A stretch of 64,000 nucleotides of DNA from Chondrosia reniformis (Eukaryota; Porifera; Demospongiae; Chondrillida; Chondrillidae), in the NCBI GenBank assembly GCA_947172415.1, contig OX359191.1:4650001-4714000 (forward strand). The letters are read 5' to 3'. Position numbers and translations under genes: made by a program. Shown here piece by piece: positions 35,641 to 45,613 of the stretch. The notes beneath the pieces were generated by a model. The model had not been told where the DNA came from and ran no database searches. It worked only from the letters and a program-made list of their open reading frames with translations. How positions within the stretch are numbered: the stretch's first letter is position 1; each line of letters starts with the position of its first letter.

Positions 35641-38600
35641 TATGTATGTAGCAGTTGCATGTGCTAATTGTTTGTACAAGTTCTGTGTACTAGTTGTATG
35701 TATACTAGTTGTAAGAACTAGCTATGTACTAGTTGCATGTTCTAGTTGTATGTACTAGATACTAGTTGTACGTACTAGTCGTACGTACTAGTTGTTTGTA
35801 CTAGTTGTATGTAGTAGGTTTATGTACTATTTATATGTGTGTGTACTAGTTATATGTACTAGTTGTATGTGCTAGCTGTATGTACTATATGTATGTACTA
35901 TGTGTATATACTATTCATATATACTAATTATATGTTTATGTATTAGCTATATGTAGTAGGTGTGTGTACTTGTTATATGTACTAGTTGAAAGTACTAGTT
36001 GTATGTTCAATTGTATATACGATTTGTAGGTTCTAGTGCTAGTTATAGTAGGTACTAAGTAGGAATTAGTTGTATGTACTAGTTGTATGTACTATTTACA
36101 TTTACTAGGTATCCGAGTATGTGTTAGTTATTTGTAGCAGGTTTATGTACTAGTTCTATGTCCTGGTTTTATGTACTAATTGCATGCACTAGTTGTATGT
36201 ACTAGTTGTATGAACTAGTCGCATGTACTAGTTTTATGTACCACTTACTAGTTGTTTAAACTAGTTGTAACTATTAATTTTATGTACTAGTTGTATGTAT
36301 ACACCAGCTGTATGTACTAGTTAAATGTACTAATTTTATATATATACTAGTTGTATGTACTAGTTTCAAGTTGTATTTACTAGTTTTATGTACAAGTTGT
36401 CTGTACTATGTGGATGCACAATTTATTTTCAACAGATATATTTTTATGTATCAGCTATATGTAGTAGGTGTGTGTGCTAGGTATATGTACTAGTTGAAAG
36501 TACTAGTTGTATGTACTAGTTGTATGTACAAAAACTAGCTATATTTACTAGTTTTAGGTACTAGTTGTATGTATTAGATGTATGTAGCAGTTGCATATGC
36601 TAATTGTTTGTACAAGTTCTGTGTACTAGTTGTATGTATATACTAGTTGTAAGAACTAGCTATGTACTAGTTGCATGTTCTAGTTGTATGTACTAGAAAC
36701 TAGTTGTATGTATTAGTTGTATGTACTAGTTGTTTTTACTTGTTGTACTTTCTATTTGTATGTACTATTTATATGTGTGTGTACCAGTTATATGTACTAG
36801 TTGTATGCGCTAGCTGTATGTACTATGTGTATGTACTATTCATATATACTAGTTATATGTTTATGTATTAGCTATATCTAGTAGGTGTGTGTACTTGTTA
36901 TATGTACTAGTTGAAAGTACTAGTTGTATGTTCTAATTGTATGTACGATTTGTAGGTTCTAGTGCTAGTTATAGTAGGTACTAAGTAGGAATTAGTTGTA
37001 TGTACTAGTTGTATGTAGTATTTATATTGTCTAGGTATATGTGTATGAACTCGTTATATGTAGTAGGTGTATGTAGTAGTTATATGTCCTAGTTGTTTGT
37101 ACTAGTTGTACGCACGAGTTGAATGTACTAGTTGTTTGTTCTAATTGTATGTACTATTTGTAGGTTCTAGTTCAAGTTATATTAGGTACTAATTAGGAAT
37201 TAGTTGTATGTACTAGTTGTATGTACTATTTACATTTACTAGGTATACGAGTATGTATTAGTTATATGTAGCAGGTTTATGAACTAGTTCTATGTCCTAG
37301 TTTTATGTACTAGTTGCATGCACTAGTTGTATTTACTAGTTGTATGAACTAGTTGCATGTACTAATTATATTTACTAGTTACTAATTTTATGAACTAATT
37401 GTGCCTATTAATTTTATGTACTAGTTGTATGTATATACTAGCTGTATGTACTAGTTAAATGTACTAATTTTATATAGATACTAGTTGTATGTAGTATTTA
37501 TATTTTCTAGGTATATGTGTATGAACTCGTTATATGTAGTGGGTGTATGTACTAGTTATATGTCCTAGTTGTTTGTACTAGTTGTACGCACGAGTTGAAT
37601 GTACTAGTTGTTTGTTCAAGTATTATGTACTTGTTATATGAATTAGCTGTATGTACTAGTTTCTAGTTTTATATACTAGTTGTATGTACTTTTTGTATGT
37701 ACTAGTTTAATGTACTAGGTGTATGTACTATTTTCATATACTAGTTATATGTGTATGTACTGTTTATATGTACTAGTTATATGTACCAGTTATATGTACT
37801 AGTTGTATGTAGTAGTTATATTTACTAGCTGTATGTACAATTTGTGTGTACTAATTGTATGCAATAGTTGTATGTACTAGTTGTAGGTTCTAGTACTAGT
37901 TAAACTATGAACTTGGTAGGTACTATATAGTTATATGTACTAGAAACTACTTGTATGTACTTGTTATATAAAGTAGTTATATGACCTAGTTGTATATACC
38001 AGTTCTATGTCCTAGTTGTATGTGCCAGTTGTCTGTCCTCGCTGATTGTTCTATTTACTAGTGTTATGTACAAGTTTTGTTTAGTAGTTCAATGTACTAG
38101 TTGTGTGTTTTCGGTACTATTTGTAAGTACTAGTTATATGTACTAATCTTATCTACTAATTGTATGTACAAGTTGCATGTACTAGTTGCATGTACAAGTG
38201 GTGCGTACTAGTTCAATGTACTAGTTGTATGTACTCGTTACTAGTTGTTATTAGTAGTTGTATGTACTAGTTTTATGTACTAGTTCCAGTTATGTGTACT
38301 AGTTGTAGGAACTAGTTGTATTTATTAGTTGCAAGTACGATTCGTATGTCCTATTTGCATGTACTCATCGTATGTCCTAGTTAATAGCTGTATGTACTAG
38401 TTGTATGTACTATTTGTATGTACTAATTGTATGTAGAAATTGTATATACTAGGTGTATGTTGTAGTTGTATGTTCTAATTGTTTGAACTAGTTCTATGTA
38501 CTAATTGTATGTACTAGGTATGTCCTCGGTACTAGTTTCTAGTTGTATGTACTAGTTGTAAGTACTAGTTGTATGTACTATGTGTATGTACCAGTTGTTG

Positions 38601-39325
38601 ATTCTTGTACTACTTATACTATGTACTAGGTAGGTTCTAGTTGTATGTACTAGATACTTGTTGCATGTACTTGTAGTATGTACTAGTTATATTTACTAGC
38701 TGTATGTACTATTTTTGTGTACTAATTGTGTGCACTAATTGTATGTACTAGTTGTATGTACTCAATACTATTTGTATGTACCAGTCTAATGTAGTAGTTA
38801 TTTGTAATAGTTAAATGTATAAGTAGTGTGTTATTGTTGTATGTACTAGTTATATATACTAGTTGTATGTACTATTTGAATGTACTAGTTGTATGTACTA
38901 GTTGTATGTCCTAGATGTTTGAACTTGTTTTAGGTTCTAATACAAGTTATACTAGGTACTAGGAATGAACTAGTTCTATGAACTACTTGTTTGTTTGTGT
39001 GAACTAGTTTTCTGTACTAGTTGAATGTACTATATTTATGTACTAGTTATATGTGTATGTACTAGTCATATGTACTAGTTATATGTACTAGTTATATGTA
39101 CTATTTGAATGTTCTAATTGTATGTACTAGTAGTATATACTAGCTGTAGTTTCTAGTCCTAATTATACTAGGTACTTGGGAGGTACTAGTTGTGTATACT
39201 AGACACCAGTTGTATGTACTTGTTATATGTACTAGTTGTATATACCAGTTTTGTGTAATTGTGGTATGTACTAGTTGTATGTACTAGTTATATGTACTAG
39301 TTGTATATACTAGTTTTATATACTA
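35641..39325 (+). repeat. 13-bp satellite, block 11
   Basis: The long array shows near-identical stretches at about 35.9, 36.3 and 36.9 kb (shared order: AATTTTATATATATACTAG, GATGCAC, TTGTTTGTACAAGTTCTG), which mark a higher-order unit approaching 1 kb. No gene is seen. Confidence 0.92.
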
Positions 39326-39492
39326 CTATTATACTCCTTTCAGACGGCAGCCTTAGAAGCGATTTCAAATCGGTTTCGATCCGGTTCGGGCGTTCACATG
39401 ATGTTTCGAAAGCGGGTTCGATTCGGTTATCAAAACCGTGTTCAACCCTGCATATAGAGCCGGGTTGGACACAGTTTCTCAGGCGAGTTAAA

Positions 39493-39810
39493 ATGGCAGA
39501 TCGAGGACGAGTTTGGACGGAAGAAGAAATAGAAGCTCTGCTTGCCTCATGGTCGGACGAAAACGTTCAACAACAACTGAACGGCATGGTAAGGAATGAA
39601 GTTCCTTACCGTAGAATCGCCGACGATCTCGCTCGCCAAGGTTTCAGCAGAAACGTTTAACAATGCAGAGACAAAATTAAGCAATTAAAACGCAAGTATA
39701 GGGAAAAGGTGGACGCTTTGCAAAGAAGTGGGGTAGGTCTTTCTTCTGATGAAGACAGCCAAGCTGAACCACCAGACATTTATGTCAATTTTCAGTGGTT
39801 TCAGTTCTAA
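39493..39810 (+). pseudogene. Myb/SANT-like DNA-binding protein fragment with in-frame stop
   Basis: An ATG in good context (AAAATGG) opens a frame reading RVWTEEEIEALLASWSD, the first helix of a Myb/SANT-like (trihelix, Myb_DNA-bind_4-type) domain. A TAA at 39,658-39,660 interrupts it, and the same frame continues QCRDKIKQLKRKYREKVDAL, the recognition-helix region, to a stop at 39,810. The stop falls where this family usually has a tryptophan-containing turn, so it looks like a point mutation. Such domains occur in host transcription factors and as the second protein of Harbinger-type transposons. No transposase lies nearby, so the origin is open. Confidence 0.75.
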
Positions 39811-39814
39811 GCGT

Positions 39815-39990
39815 GTCTAAAGTTGTACGATTGAGCTTAGCAGAGGGGTTCTACGTTATGAGTATAGCTATCTTTGCTGAGGAGTTTTAAGTCTATCTAA
39901 GTTGTATGAGTGTAGCTTGACAGAAGTGTTCTACGTGTGTCTAATGTTGTACAAGTGTAGCTTAGCAGAGGCGTTCTACCTGTGTCTGAT
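39815..39990 (-). repeat. 45-bp minisatellite, diverged reverse-oriented copies
   Basis: About four degenerate units resembling TAGCTTAGCAGAGGCGTTCTAC are reverse complements of the 45-bp repeat found at 41,576-41,703 and 53,231-53,520. The shared words are GTTGTAC, AGTGTAGCTT and GTTCTACG. Confidence 0.7.
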
Positions 39991-40481
39991 GTTGTCTGTA
40001 ATTATAGCACTACAACTGTAACTTATCTCATTGTACAAATTGTGTAGTCGATCATCGTCTTTACTCAACCCTTTTTTAATTGCATGTGATATAAAAAGTC
40101 CTGCAATGGATTGATCTCATTCTCGTGAAAGAGAGTTGATTAGACATTAAACAACCTTAAAATTAATATTGGTTAATCTTCTTAATTAATTAAATTAATT
40201 ATCATTTATTTTCCCGAATCAGGCTAATTAATGAATAATTAATTACATAAACAATGCATATATATGTTTATAGTTCTACTGAAAGAAAATATCCCCCCTC
40301 CAGAAACATTTATTGAATGGAAAGTCTAAAGGAAATAAAGAGAATTTTAATTTTTTTTATTTTACATATATTATACATTCAAGTGCATAATTGATAATTG
40401 TTCATAGAAGTGTTTAATAGAGTATACCAATAGGATGAACATGATAGGTAATAATAAGGCCACAGCGACCGAAGGGAGTCA

Positions 40482-40540
40482 AGTAGTTCGAGTTCATTCG
40501 GGTGGGCGGTAGCCCCACGAGTTTTTTAACTCGAACTACT
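40482..40540. repeat. Hairpin at the edge of the non-satellite island
   Basis: A perfect 13-bp inverted repeat, AGTAGTTCGAGTT (40,482-40,494) and AACTCGAACTACT (40,528-40,540), brackets a GC-rich loop containing GGGTGGGCGGTAGCCCCAC. Satellite starts immediately afterwards, so this could be a hairpin-terminated element end. Confidence 0.7.
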
Positions 40541-41575
40541 TGTTGTATTAGTTTTACTACGTACTAGGTAGGTATTAGGAACTAGATACTAGCTATATGT
40601 ACTAGTTGTTGGTACTAGTCTATGAACTAGTTGTATGTTCTAGTTATATGTAGAAGTTGTATGTAAAATTTGCATGGACTAGTTATATGTTCTAGTTATC
40701 AGTTGTATGAACTAGTTATAGCTACTACTTGTATGTACTAATTATATATATGTAATAGTTCTATGTACTAGTTGCATATATTAGTTTTATGTACTAATTA
40801 TATGTCCTAGTAATATGTACTAGTTTAATGTAGTAGTTGTGTGTATATACTAGTTGTATGTACTAGTTGTTTGTACTAGTTGTATGTATTATTTATATGT
40901 ACTAGATATAAATGTATGAACTAGTTATATGTAGTAGGTGTGCACTAGTTATATATCCTATTTGTTTGAACTACCTTTATGTACTAGTTGTATGTACTAG
41001 TTGAATGTACTAATTGTGTGTACTATATGCATGTATATATTAGTTGTATGTATTAGCTATGTACTAGTTGTATGTAGTAGTTTCTAGTTCTGTTGTATAT
41101 ACTTCTAGTTGTATATACTAGGTTTATGTACTCATTTTATGTACAAGTTGTTTGTACCAGTTTCTGGTTGTATGTACTAGTTTTATGTACTAGTTGTGGG
41201 TAGTAGTTGTATATACTACTTGTATGCACTAGTTTTTAGTACTAGTTGTATGTACTAGTTGTATGAACTAGTTGTAGGTTTTTGTACTAGTTATACTAAG
41301 TACTAGGTGTGTACTAGTTGTATGTACTAGATACTAGTTGTAGATATTAGTTGTGTGTACTGGTTGTATTTACTGGTTGCATTTACTAGTTATATGTACT
41401 TGTTACTAGTTATTTGAACTAGTTGTATGTACTTGTTGTAGTACTAGTTGTATGTACTAGTTATATGTACCAATTATATGTACTACTTACTAGTTGTATG
41501 AAGTAGTTATACGTACTAATTGTAAATACTAGTTATATGTACTAGTTGTATGTATAGACTGGTTATATGTACATG
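40541..41575 (+). repeat. 13-bp satellite, block 12
   Basis: Forward array, no gene, ending where the 45-bp minisatellite starts (GGCCTCTGTCAAG). Confidence 0.92.
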
Positions 41576-41703
41576 TAGGCCTCTGTCAAGTTACACTCTT
41601 ACAACTTCGGACACACGTAGAACCCCTCTGCTAAGCTACACTCGTACAACTTTAGAGATGCTTAGAATCCCTCTGCCAAGCTATACTCGAACAACTTTAG
41701 ACA
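41576..41703 (+). repeat. 45-bp minisatellite, left of the 11.5-kb transposon
   Basis: Nearly three units of the form CCTCTGCTAAGCTACACTCG ... ACAACTTTAGA are present. The last breaks off at TTTAGACA, exactly where the large transposon starts. The array continues on the far side of that transposon at 53,231. Confidence 0.85.
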
Positions 41704-41889
41704 CGCATGTGGAACATGTCCGTAATAGTTCCGATTTTTTGAAGCCCCTTTTAGGTGCGAAATATTCGAACATTTTACAGGAAGTAGCGTGAATGTCATG
41801 TGACTCGCACATGAAGTTAATAATATTATAATATTCTGTCATGATGACGCAGCAGAGTGGAAAACGTAATCGATTCATTAGTCCCCTGT

Positions 41890-42066
41890 ACGGCGAGGGT
41901 CGGCGAAGGACTAGAAATCGAAAATCCTCAGTGGAAGAACGAGAAGGTACGGCGAGGGTCGGCGAAGGACTAGAAATCGAAAATCTCCAGTGGAAGAACG
42001 AGAAGGTACGGCGAGGGTCGGCGAAGGACTAGAAATCAAAAATCCTCAGTAGAAGAACGAGAAGGT
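41890..42066 (+). repeat. 59-bp tandem repeat, three copies
   Basis: Units starting ACGGCGAGGGTCGGCGAAGG recur at 41,890, 41,949 and 42,008, nearly identical. The 63-codon open frame across them only reflects the repeat having no stop in one frame. They lie in the left subterminal part of the 11.5-kb element. Confidence 0.9.
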
Positions 42067-42079
42067 TAGATGTTTTATG

Positions 42080-42780
42080 TAACGTAACATTTCCTTTTAG
42101 ACTTTTTAAATGATTTGTGTAACGTATCATTTTAGACTTTCTAGTTGACGTTACACAAATCATCTAGAAAGTCTGAAATGCTACGTTGTAACGTAGCATT
42201 TCAGACTTGTGTAACGTATCATTTTTGACTTGTGTAACGTATCATTTTAGACTTTTGGATAATGTATCATTTTAGACTTTTGTGTAATGTATCATTTTAG
42301 ACTTTTGTGTAACGCATCATTTTAGACTTTCTAGTTGACGTTACACAAATCATCTAGAAAGTCTGAAATGCTACGTTGTAATGTAGCATTTCAGACCTTT
42401 GTGTAACGTATCATTTTTGACTTTTGTGTAATGTATCATTTTAGACTTTTGTGTAATGTATCATTATAGACTTTTGTGTAATGTATCATTTTAGACTTTT
42501 GTGTAATGTATCATTTTAGACTTTTGTGTAATGTATCATTTTAGACTTTTGTGTAATGTATCATTTTAGACTTTTGTGTAATGTATCATTATAGACTTTT
42601 GTGTAATGTATCATTTTAGACTTTTGTGTAATGTATCATTTTAGACTTTTGTGTAATGTATCATTTTAGACTTTTGTGTAATGTATCATTTTAGACTTTT
42701 GTGTAATGTATCATTTTAGACTTTTGTGTAATGTATCATTTTAGACTTTTGTGTAATGTATCATTTTAGACTTTCTAGTT
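42080..42780 (+). repeat. 25-bp minisatellite with two embedded perfect palindromes
   Basis: The unit TTTTGTGTAATGTATCATTTTAGAC repeats about 20 times and is most regular from 42,400 to 42,770. Two copies of a foldback, GTCTGAAATGCTACGTT with its complement GTAACGTAGCATTTCAGAC, occur about 190 bp apart (near 42,168 and 42,358). A second spread inverted pair is formed by CTAGAAAGTC and GACTTTCTAG. No gene is seen. Confidence 0.88.
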
Positions 42781-42884
42781 GATTTGTGTAACGTAGTGTT
42801 TTAATATAGACTCTTCAGATGATTTGTGTAATGTAGCGTTTCATTTTAGTTTGTTTAGATTGTTGAAATCTTTTGACATGTGGT

Positions 42885-42900
42885 GGCTTTGAAAAAAGCC
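42885..42900 (-). terminator. Histone-type 3'-end stem-loop of the CCCH gene
   Basis: On the minus strand, 20-odd bases after the stop codon, GGCTTT-TTTC-AAAGCC forms a six-base-pair stem with a four-base TTTC loop. It is preceded by AAAC and followed by ACCACA. This matches the metazoan replication-dependent histone stem-loop bound by SLBP (6-bp stem with GGC/GCC base, 4-base U-rich loop, A-rich 5' flank, ACCCA-like 3' flank). A purine-rich GTCAAAAGATTTC follows about 10 bases on, where the U7 snRNA-pairing element normally lies. No AATAAA is seen between stop and stem-loop. Confidence 0.8.
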
Positions 42901-42919
42901 GTTTGTTAGTTCTTTTTAT

Positions 42920-43246
42920 TTATTTTTCTTCTTTTCTCTTTTTTGCAGCTGGTTCCTTTTCCTCCTCCAGATGTACAAACCTGCACTTCGGGTTTGTACA
43001 GGGCCTCCCCCAACACAACATGAATGGCCTCTTGCAGCCCTCAAGCAGGTGAGGCTCCACATGCCTGTATTCACACTCTCCAGGACCTTTTTTACATTTT
43101 TCTTGGAACCTACACAGCATTGGTAGGTTCCCTGGCTTCTTGGTCTTGGCTCTCTTTTCTCCTTTTCCTCCTTTTCCTCCGTTTTCTTTAGGGTTTAATA
43201 TAGTTATCTGGCATTTGTCAAGATTTCTGAAGTTGAAGGTTGCCAT
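42920..43246 (-). CDS. 108-residue protein with two CCCH zinc fingers
   Basis: This small, lysine-rich, intronless gene encodes two CCCH-type fingers. Finger 1 uses C45, C51, C58 and H62 (C-x5-C-x6-C-x3-H); finger 2 uses C78, C83, C88 and H92 (C-x4-C-x4-C-x3-H). Both ends are basic (GGKGGKGEKRAKTKK and AAKKRKEEK), which suggests nuclear location and RNA or DNA binding. Spacings with short third intervals are more like Nab2/ZC3H14 or RNA-virus-restriction-type fingers than the C-x8-C-x5-C-x3-H type. The start ATG has good context (AAAAATGGC) and lies about 40 bp from a TATA box; the 3' end carries a histone-type stem-loop. It shares strand and transposon with the large transposase-like gene, so an accessory role (RNA binding, end recognition or regulation) is possible but unproven. 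Confidence 0.8.
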   Translation of the reverse strand: MATFNFRNLDKCQITILNPKENGGKGGKGEKRAKTKKPGNLPMLCRFQEKCKKGPGECEYRHVEPHLLEGCKRPFMLCWGRPCTNPKCRFVHLEEEKEPAAKKRKEEK

Positions 43247-43285
43247 TTTTGCTGTATCAGCTGTTGTAGCTATGCTGGGTAAAGT

Positions 43286-43294
43286 CTATTTATA
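43286..43294 (-). promoter_or_regulatory. TATA box of the CCCH gene
   Basis: TATAAATAG on the minus strand lies 40-48 bp upstream of the ATG. Initiation about 30 bp downstream would give a 5' untranslated region of only about 10-15 bases. This compact arrangement is also common in histone genes. Confidence 0.65.
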
Positions 43295-43459
43295 CTGTTA
43301 GTTGGAGGGTGTGTCATCACGCCCATTATAGGCTGCTTACTCACTTTCTCACCACCTTAACCTTGCACTCAAGGTGAAGATATGACCTTATTATCAATGT
43401 ATTGTTACCTTGTTTTCACTTTATTGTTATTGTCTTGCGTGTAAATTAATATCATTTAA

Positions 43460-45250
43460 TTGTATTTGTCTGTACATCTATGCTGTTCCATATGTGGTTC
43501 ACTATTGGGACCAGCACCAAAGAAATTGTCCATTCAAGGACATTTGGTGGTGTTCCTAGAAATGAAGCCATATGGACAAATCTTCAGCACTTTGGGAAGC
43601 CATACTTTTGAGGTAAGTCCTTTAATTGTATGCATTGTGTTGTGTCATCTAAACTTTTGCTAAAATGATTTTGCACATGTAAGGAACTTTAGCTGTATTT
43701 GTCTGTTCATCTATGCTGTTCCATATGTGGTTCACTATTGGGACCAGCACCAAAGAAATTGTCCATTCAATGACATTTGGTGGTGTTCCTAGAAATGAAG
43801 CCATATGGACAAATCTTCAGCACTTTGGGAAGCCATACTTTTGAGGTATAAGTCCTTTAATTGTATGCATTGTGTTGTGTCACCTAAACTTTTGCTAAAA
43901 TGATTTTGCACATGTAAGAAACTTTAGCTGTATTTGTCTGTTCATCTATGTTGTTCCATATGTGGTTCACTATTGGGACCAGCACCAAAGAAATTGTCCA
44001 TTCAAGGACACATTTGGTGGTGTTCCTAGAAATGAAGCCATATGGACAAATCTTCAGCACTTTGGGAAGCCATACTTTTGAGGTAAGTCCTTTAATTGTA
44101 TGCATTGTGTTGTGTCACCTAAACTTTTGCTAAAATGATTTTGCACATGTAAGGAACTTTAGCTGTATTTGTCTGTTCATCTATGCTGTTCCATATGTGG
44201 TTCACTATTGGGACCAGCACCAAAGAAATTGTCCATTCAAGGACATTTGGTGGTGTTCCTAGAAATGAAGCCATATGGACAAATCTTCAGCACTTTGGGA
44301 AGCCATACTTTTGAGGTATAAGTCCTTTAATTGTATGCATTGTGTTGTGTCACCTAAACTTTTGCTAAAATGATTTTGCGCATGTAAGAAACTTTAGCTG
44401 TATTTGTCTGTTCATCTATGCTGTTCCATATGTGGTTCACTATTGGGACCAGCACCAAAGAAATTGTCCATTCAAGGACACATTTGGTGGTGTTCCTAGA
44501 AATGAAGCCATATGGACAAATCTTCAGCACTTTGGGAAGCCATACTTTTGAGGTATAAGTCCTTTAATTGTATGCATTGTGTTGTGTCACCTAAACTTTT
44601 GCTAAAATGATTTTGCGCATGTAAGAAACTTTAGCTGTATTTGTCTGTTCATCTATGCTGTTCCATATGTGGTTCACTATTGGGACCAGCACCAAAGAAA
44701 TTGTCCATTCAAGGACACATTTGGTGGTGTTCCTAGAAATGAAGCCATATGGACAAATCTTCAGCACTTTGGGAAGCCATACTTTTGAGGTATAAGTCCT
44801 TTAATTGTATGCATTGTGTTGTGTCACCTAAACTTTTGCTAAAATGATTTTGCGCATGTAAGAAACTTTAGCTGTATTTGTCTGTTCATCTATGCTGTTC
44901 CATATGTGGTTCACTATTGGGACCAGCACCAAAGAAATTGTCCATTCAAGGACACATTTGGTGGTGTTCCTAGAAATGAAGCCATATGGACAAATCTTCA
45001 GCACTTTGGGAAGCCATACTTTTGAGGTATAAGTCCTTTAATTGTATGCATTGTGTTGTGTCACCTAAACTTTTGCTAAAATGATTTTGCACATGTAAGG
45101 AACTTTAGCTGTATTTGTCTGTTCATCCATGCTGTTCCATATGTGGTTCACTATTGGGACCAGCACCAAAGAAATTGTCCATTCAAGGACATTTGGTGGT
45201 GTTCCTAGAAATGAAGCCATATGGACAAATCCTTTAACTGTATGTATTGT
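43460..45250. repeat. 233-237-bp tandem repeat, eight copies
   Basis: The landmark TGCTGTTCCATATGTGG occurs at 43,481, 43,714, 43,949 (one variant base), 44,184, 44,419, 44,656, 44,893 and 45,130. Copies differ by small indels (AAGGACATTTGG or AAGGACACATTTGG; GAGGTAAGT or GAGGTATAAGT). The last copy is truncated. Each unit holds a 60-70 codon frame on one strand that is not conserved as protein across all copies. The array fills the space between the two genes of the 11.5-kb element and could act as transposase-binding subterminal repeats or as spacer. Confidence 0.93.
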
Positions 45251-45494
45251 GTTGGGAAATTTAAAATGACTTGATGTTATGTACATTGAACACTAACCAG
45301 CCAGCAAAGAGGGATACCTAGACTTTGTTAAGTCTTTCATGCATCCTCATTACCAGTAAATTAGTGAAGTATGTACTAATGACTGACATACATTTCAGCA
45401 TAACAATGAAGTGGAATATGCATGGCTGGGTAGAATGTTGATCTGAACAGATAGACTCATTAGCATATGCATGGCCAATCTTCTGAGAAGTGAT

Positions 45495-45510
45495 GGCTTT
45501 AAAAAAAGCC
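45495..45510 (-). terminator. Second histone-type stem-loop, 3' of the large gene
   Basis: On the minus strand about 100 bases after the stop of the 1183-residue gene, GGCTTT-TTTT-AAAGCC forms the same six-base-pair stem with a TTTT loop. It is preceded by ATAAAA and followed by ATCACTT, a weaker match to ACCCA, and then TCAGAAGATTGG, which could serve as the U7-pairing purine element. No AATAAA lies between stop codon and stem. Its likeness to the stem-loop of the neighbouring CCCH gene (same stem, same strand, same transposon) supports a shared 3'-end mechanism. Confidence 0.65.
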
Positions 45511-45512
45511 TT

Positions 45513-45613
45513 TTATAATAGAGCCACACAACGACTCTTATAATAGAGCCACACAACGACTCTTATAATAGAGCCACACAACGACTCTTATAATAGAGCC
45601 ACACAACGACTCT
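45513..45613 (-). repeat. 25-bp tandem repeat in the 3' untranslated region, four copies
   Basis: GAGCCACACAACGACTCTTATAATA recurs exactly with starts at 45,521, 45,546, 45,571 and 45,596. On the transcript strand each unit can itself fold as GGCTCT-ATTATA-AGAGTC, a stem with one mismatch and a six-base loop. The array sits between the stop codon of the large gene and its histone-type stem-loop. Confidence 0.9.

Larger units (their letters stand above)
39326..40540 (+). other. Non-satellite island holding the Myb/SANT-like fragment
   Basis: About 1.2 kb of unique DNA sit between satellite blocks. The 5' part (39,340-39,490) is unusually rich in CGG and CGAT words before the Myb/SANT frame, like a promoter or 5' untranslated region. 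From 39,991 to 40,481 it is AT-rich and I see no gene or recognised repeat. No matching inverted ends were found, so it may be a transposon fragment or captured genomic DNA. Confidence 0.6.

Noticed and set aside
1-41575. Satellite considered as CRISPR array or telomeric repeat
   Set aside because: There are no unique spacers of constant length, and the unit is not a telomere-type GT-rich hexamer or related motif.
41841-42032. 63-codon frame with repeated RRTRNRKSSVEE text
   Set aside because: It is the 59-bp tandem repeat read through; the period is not a multiple of three and the text drifts.
43460-45286. 60-73 codon frames on both strands of the 235-bp repeats
   Set aside because: The frames change with the small indels between units and so are not maintained as protein.
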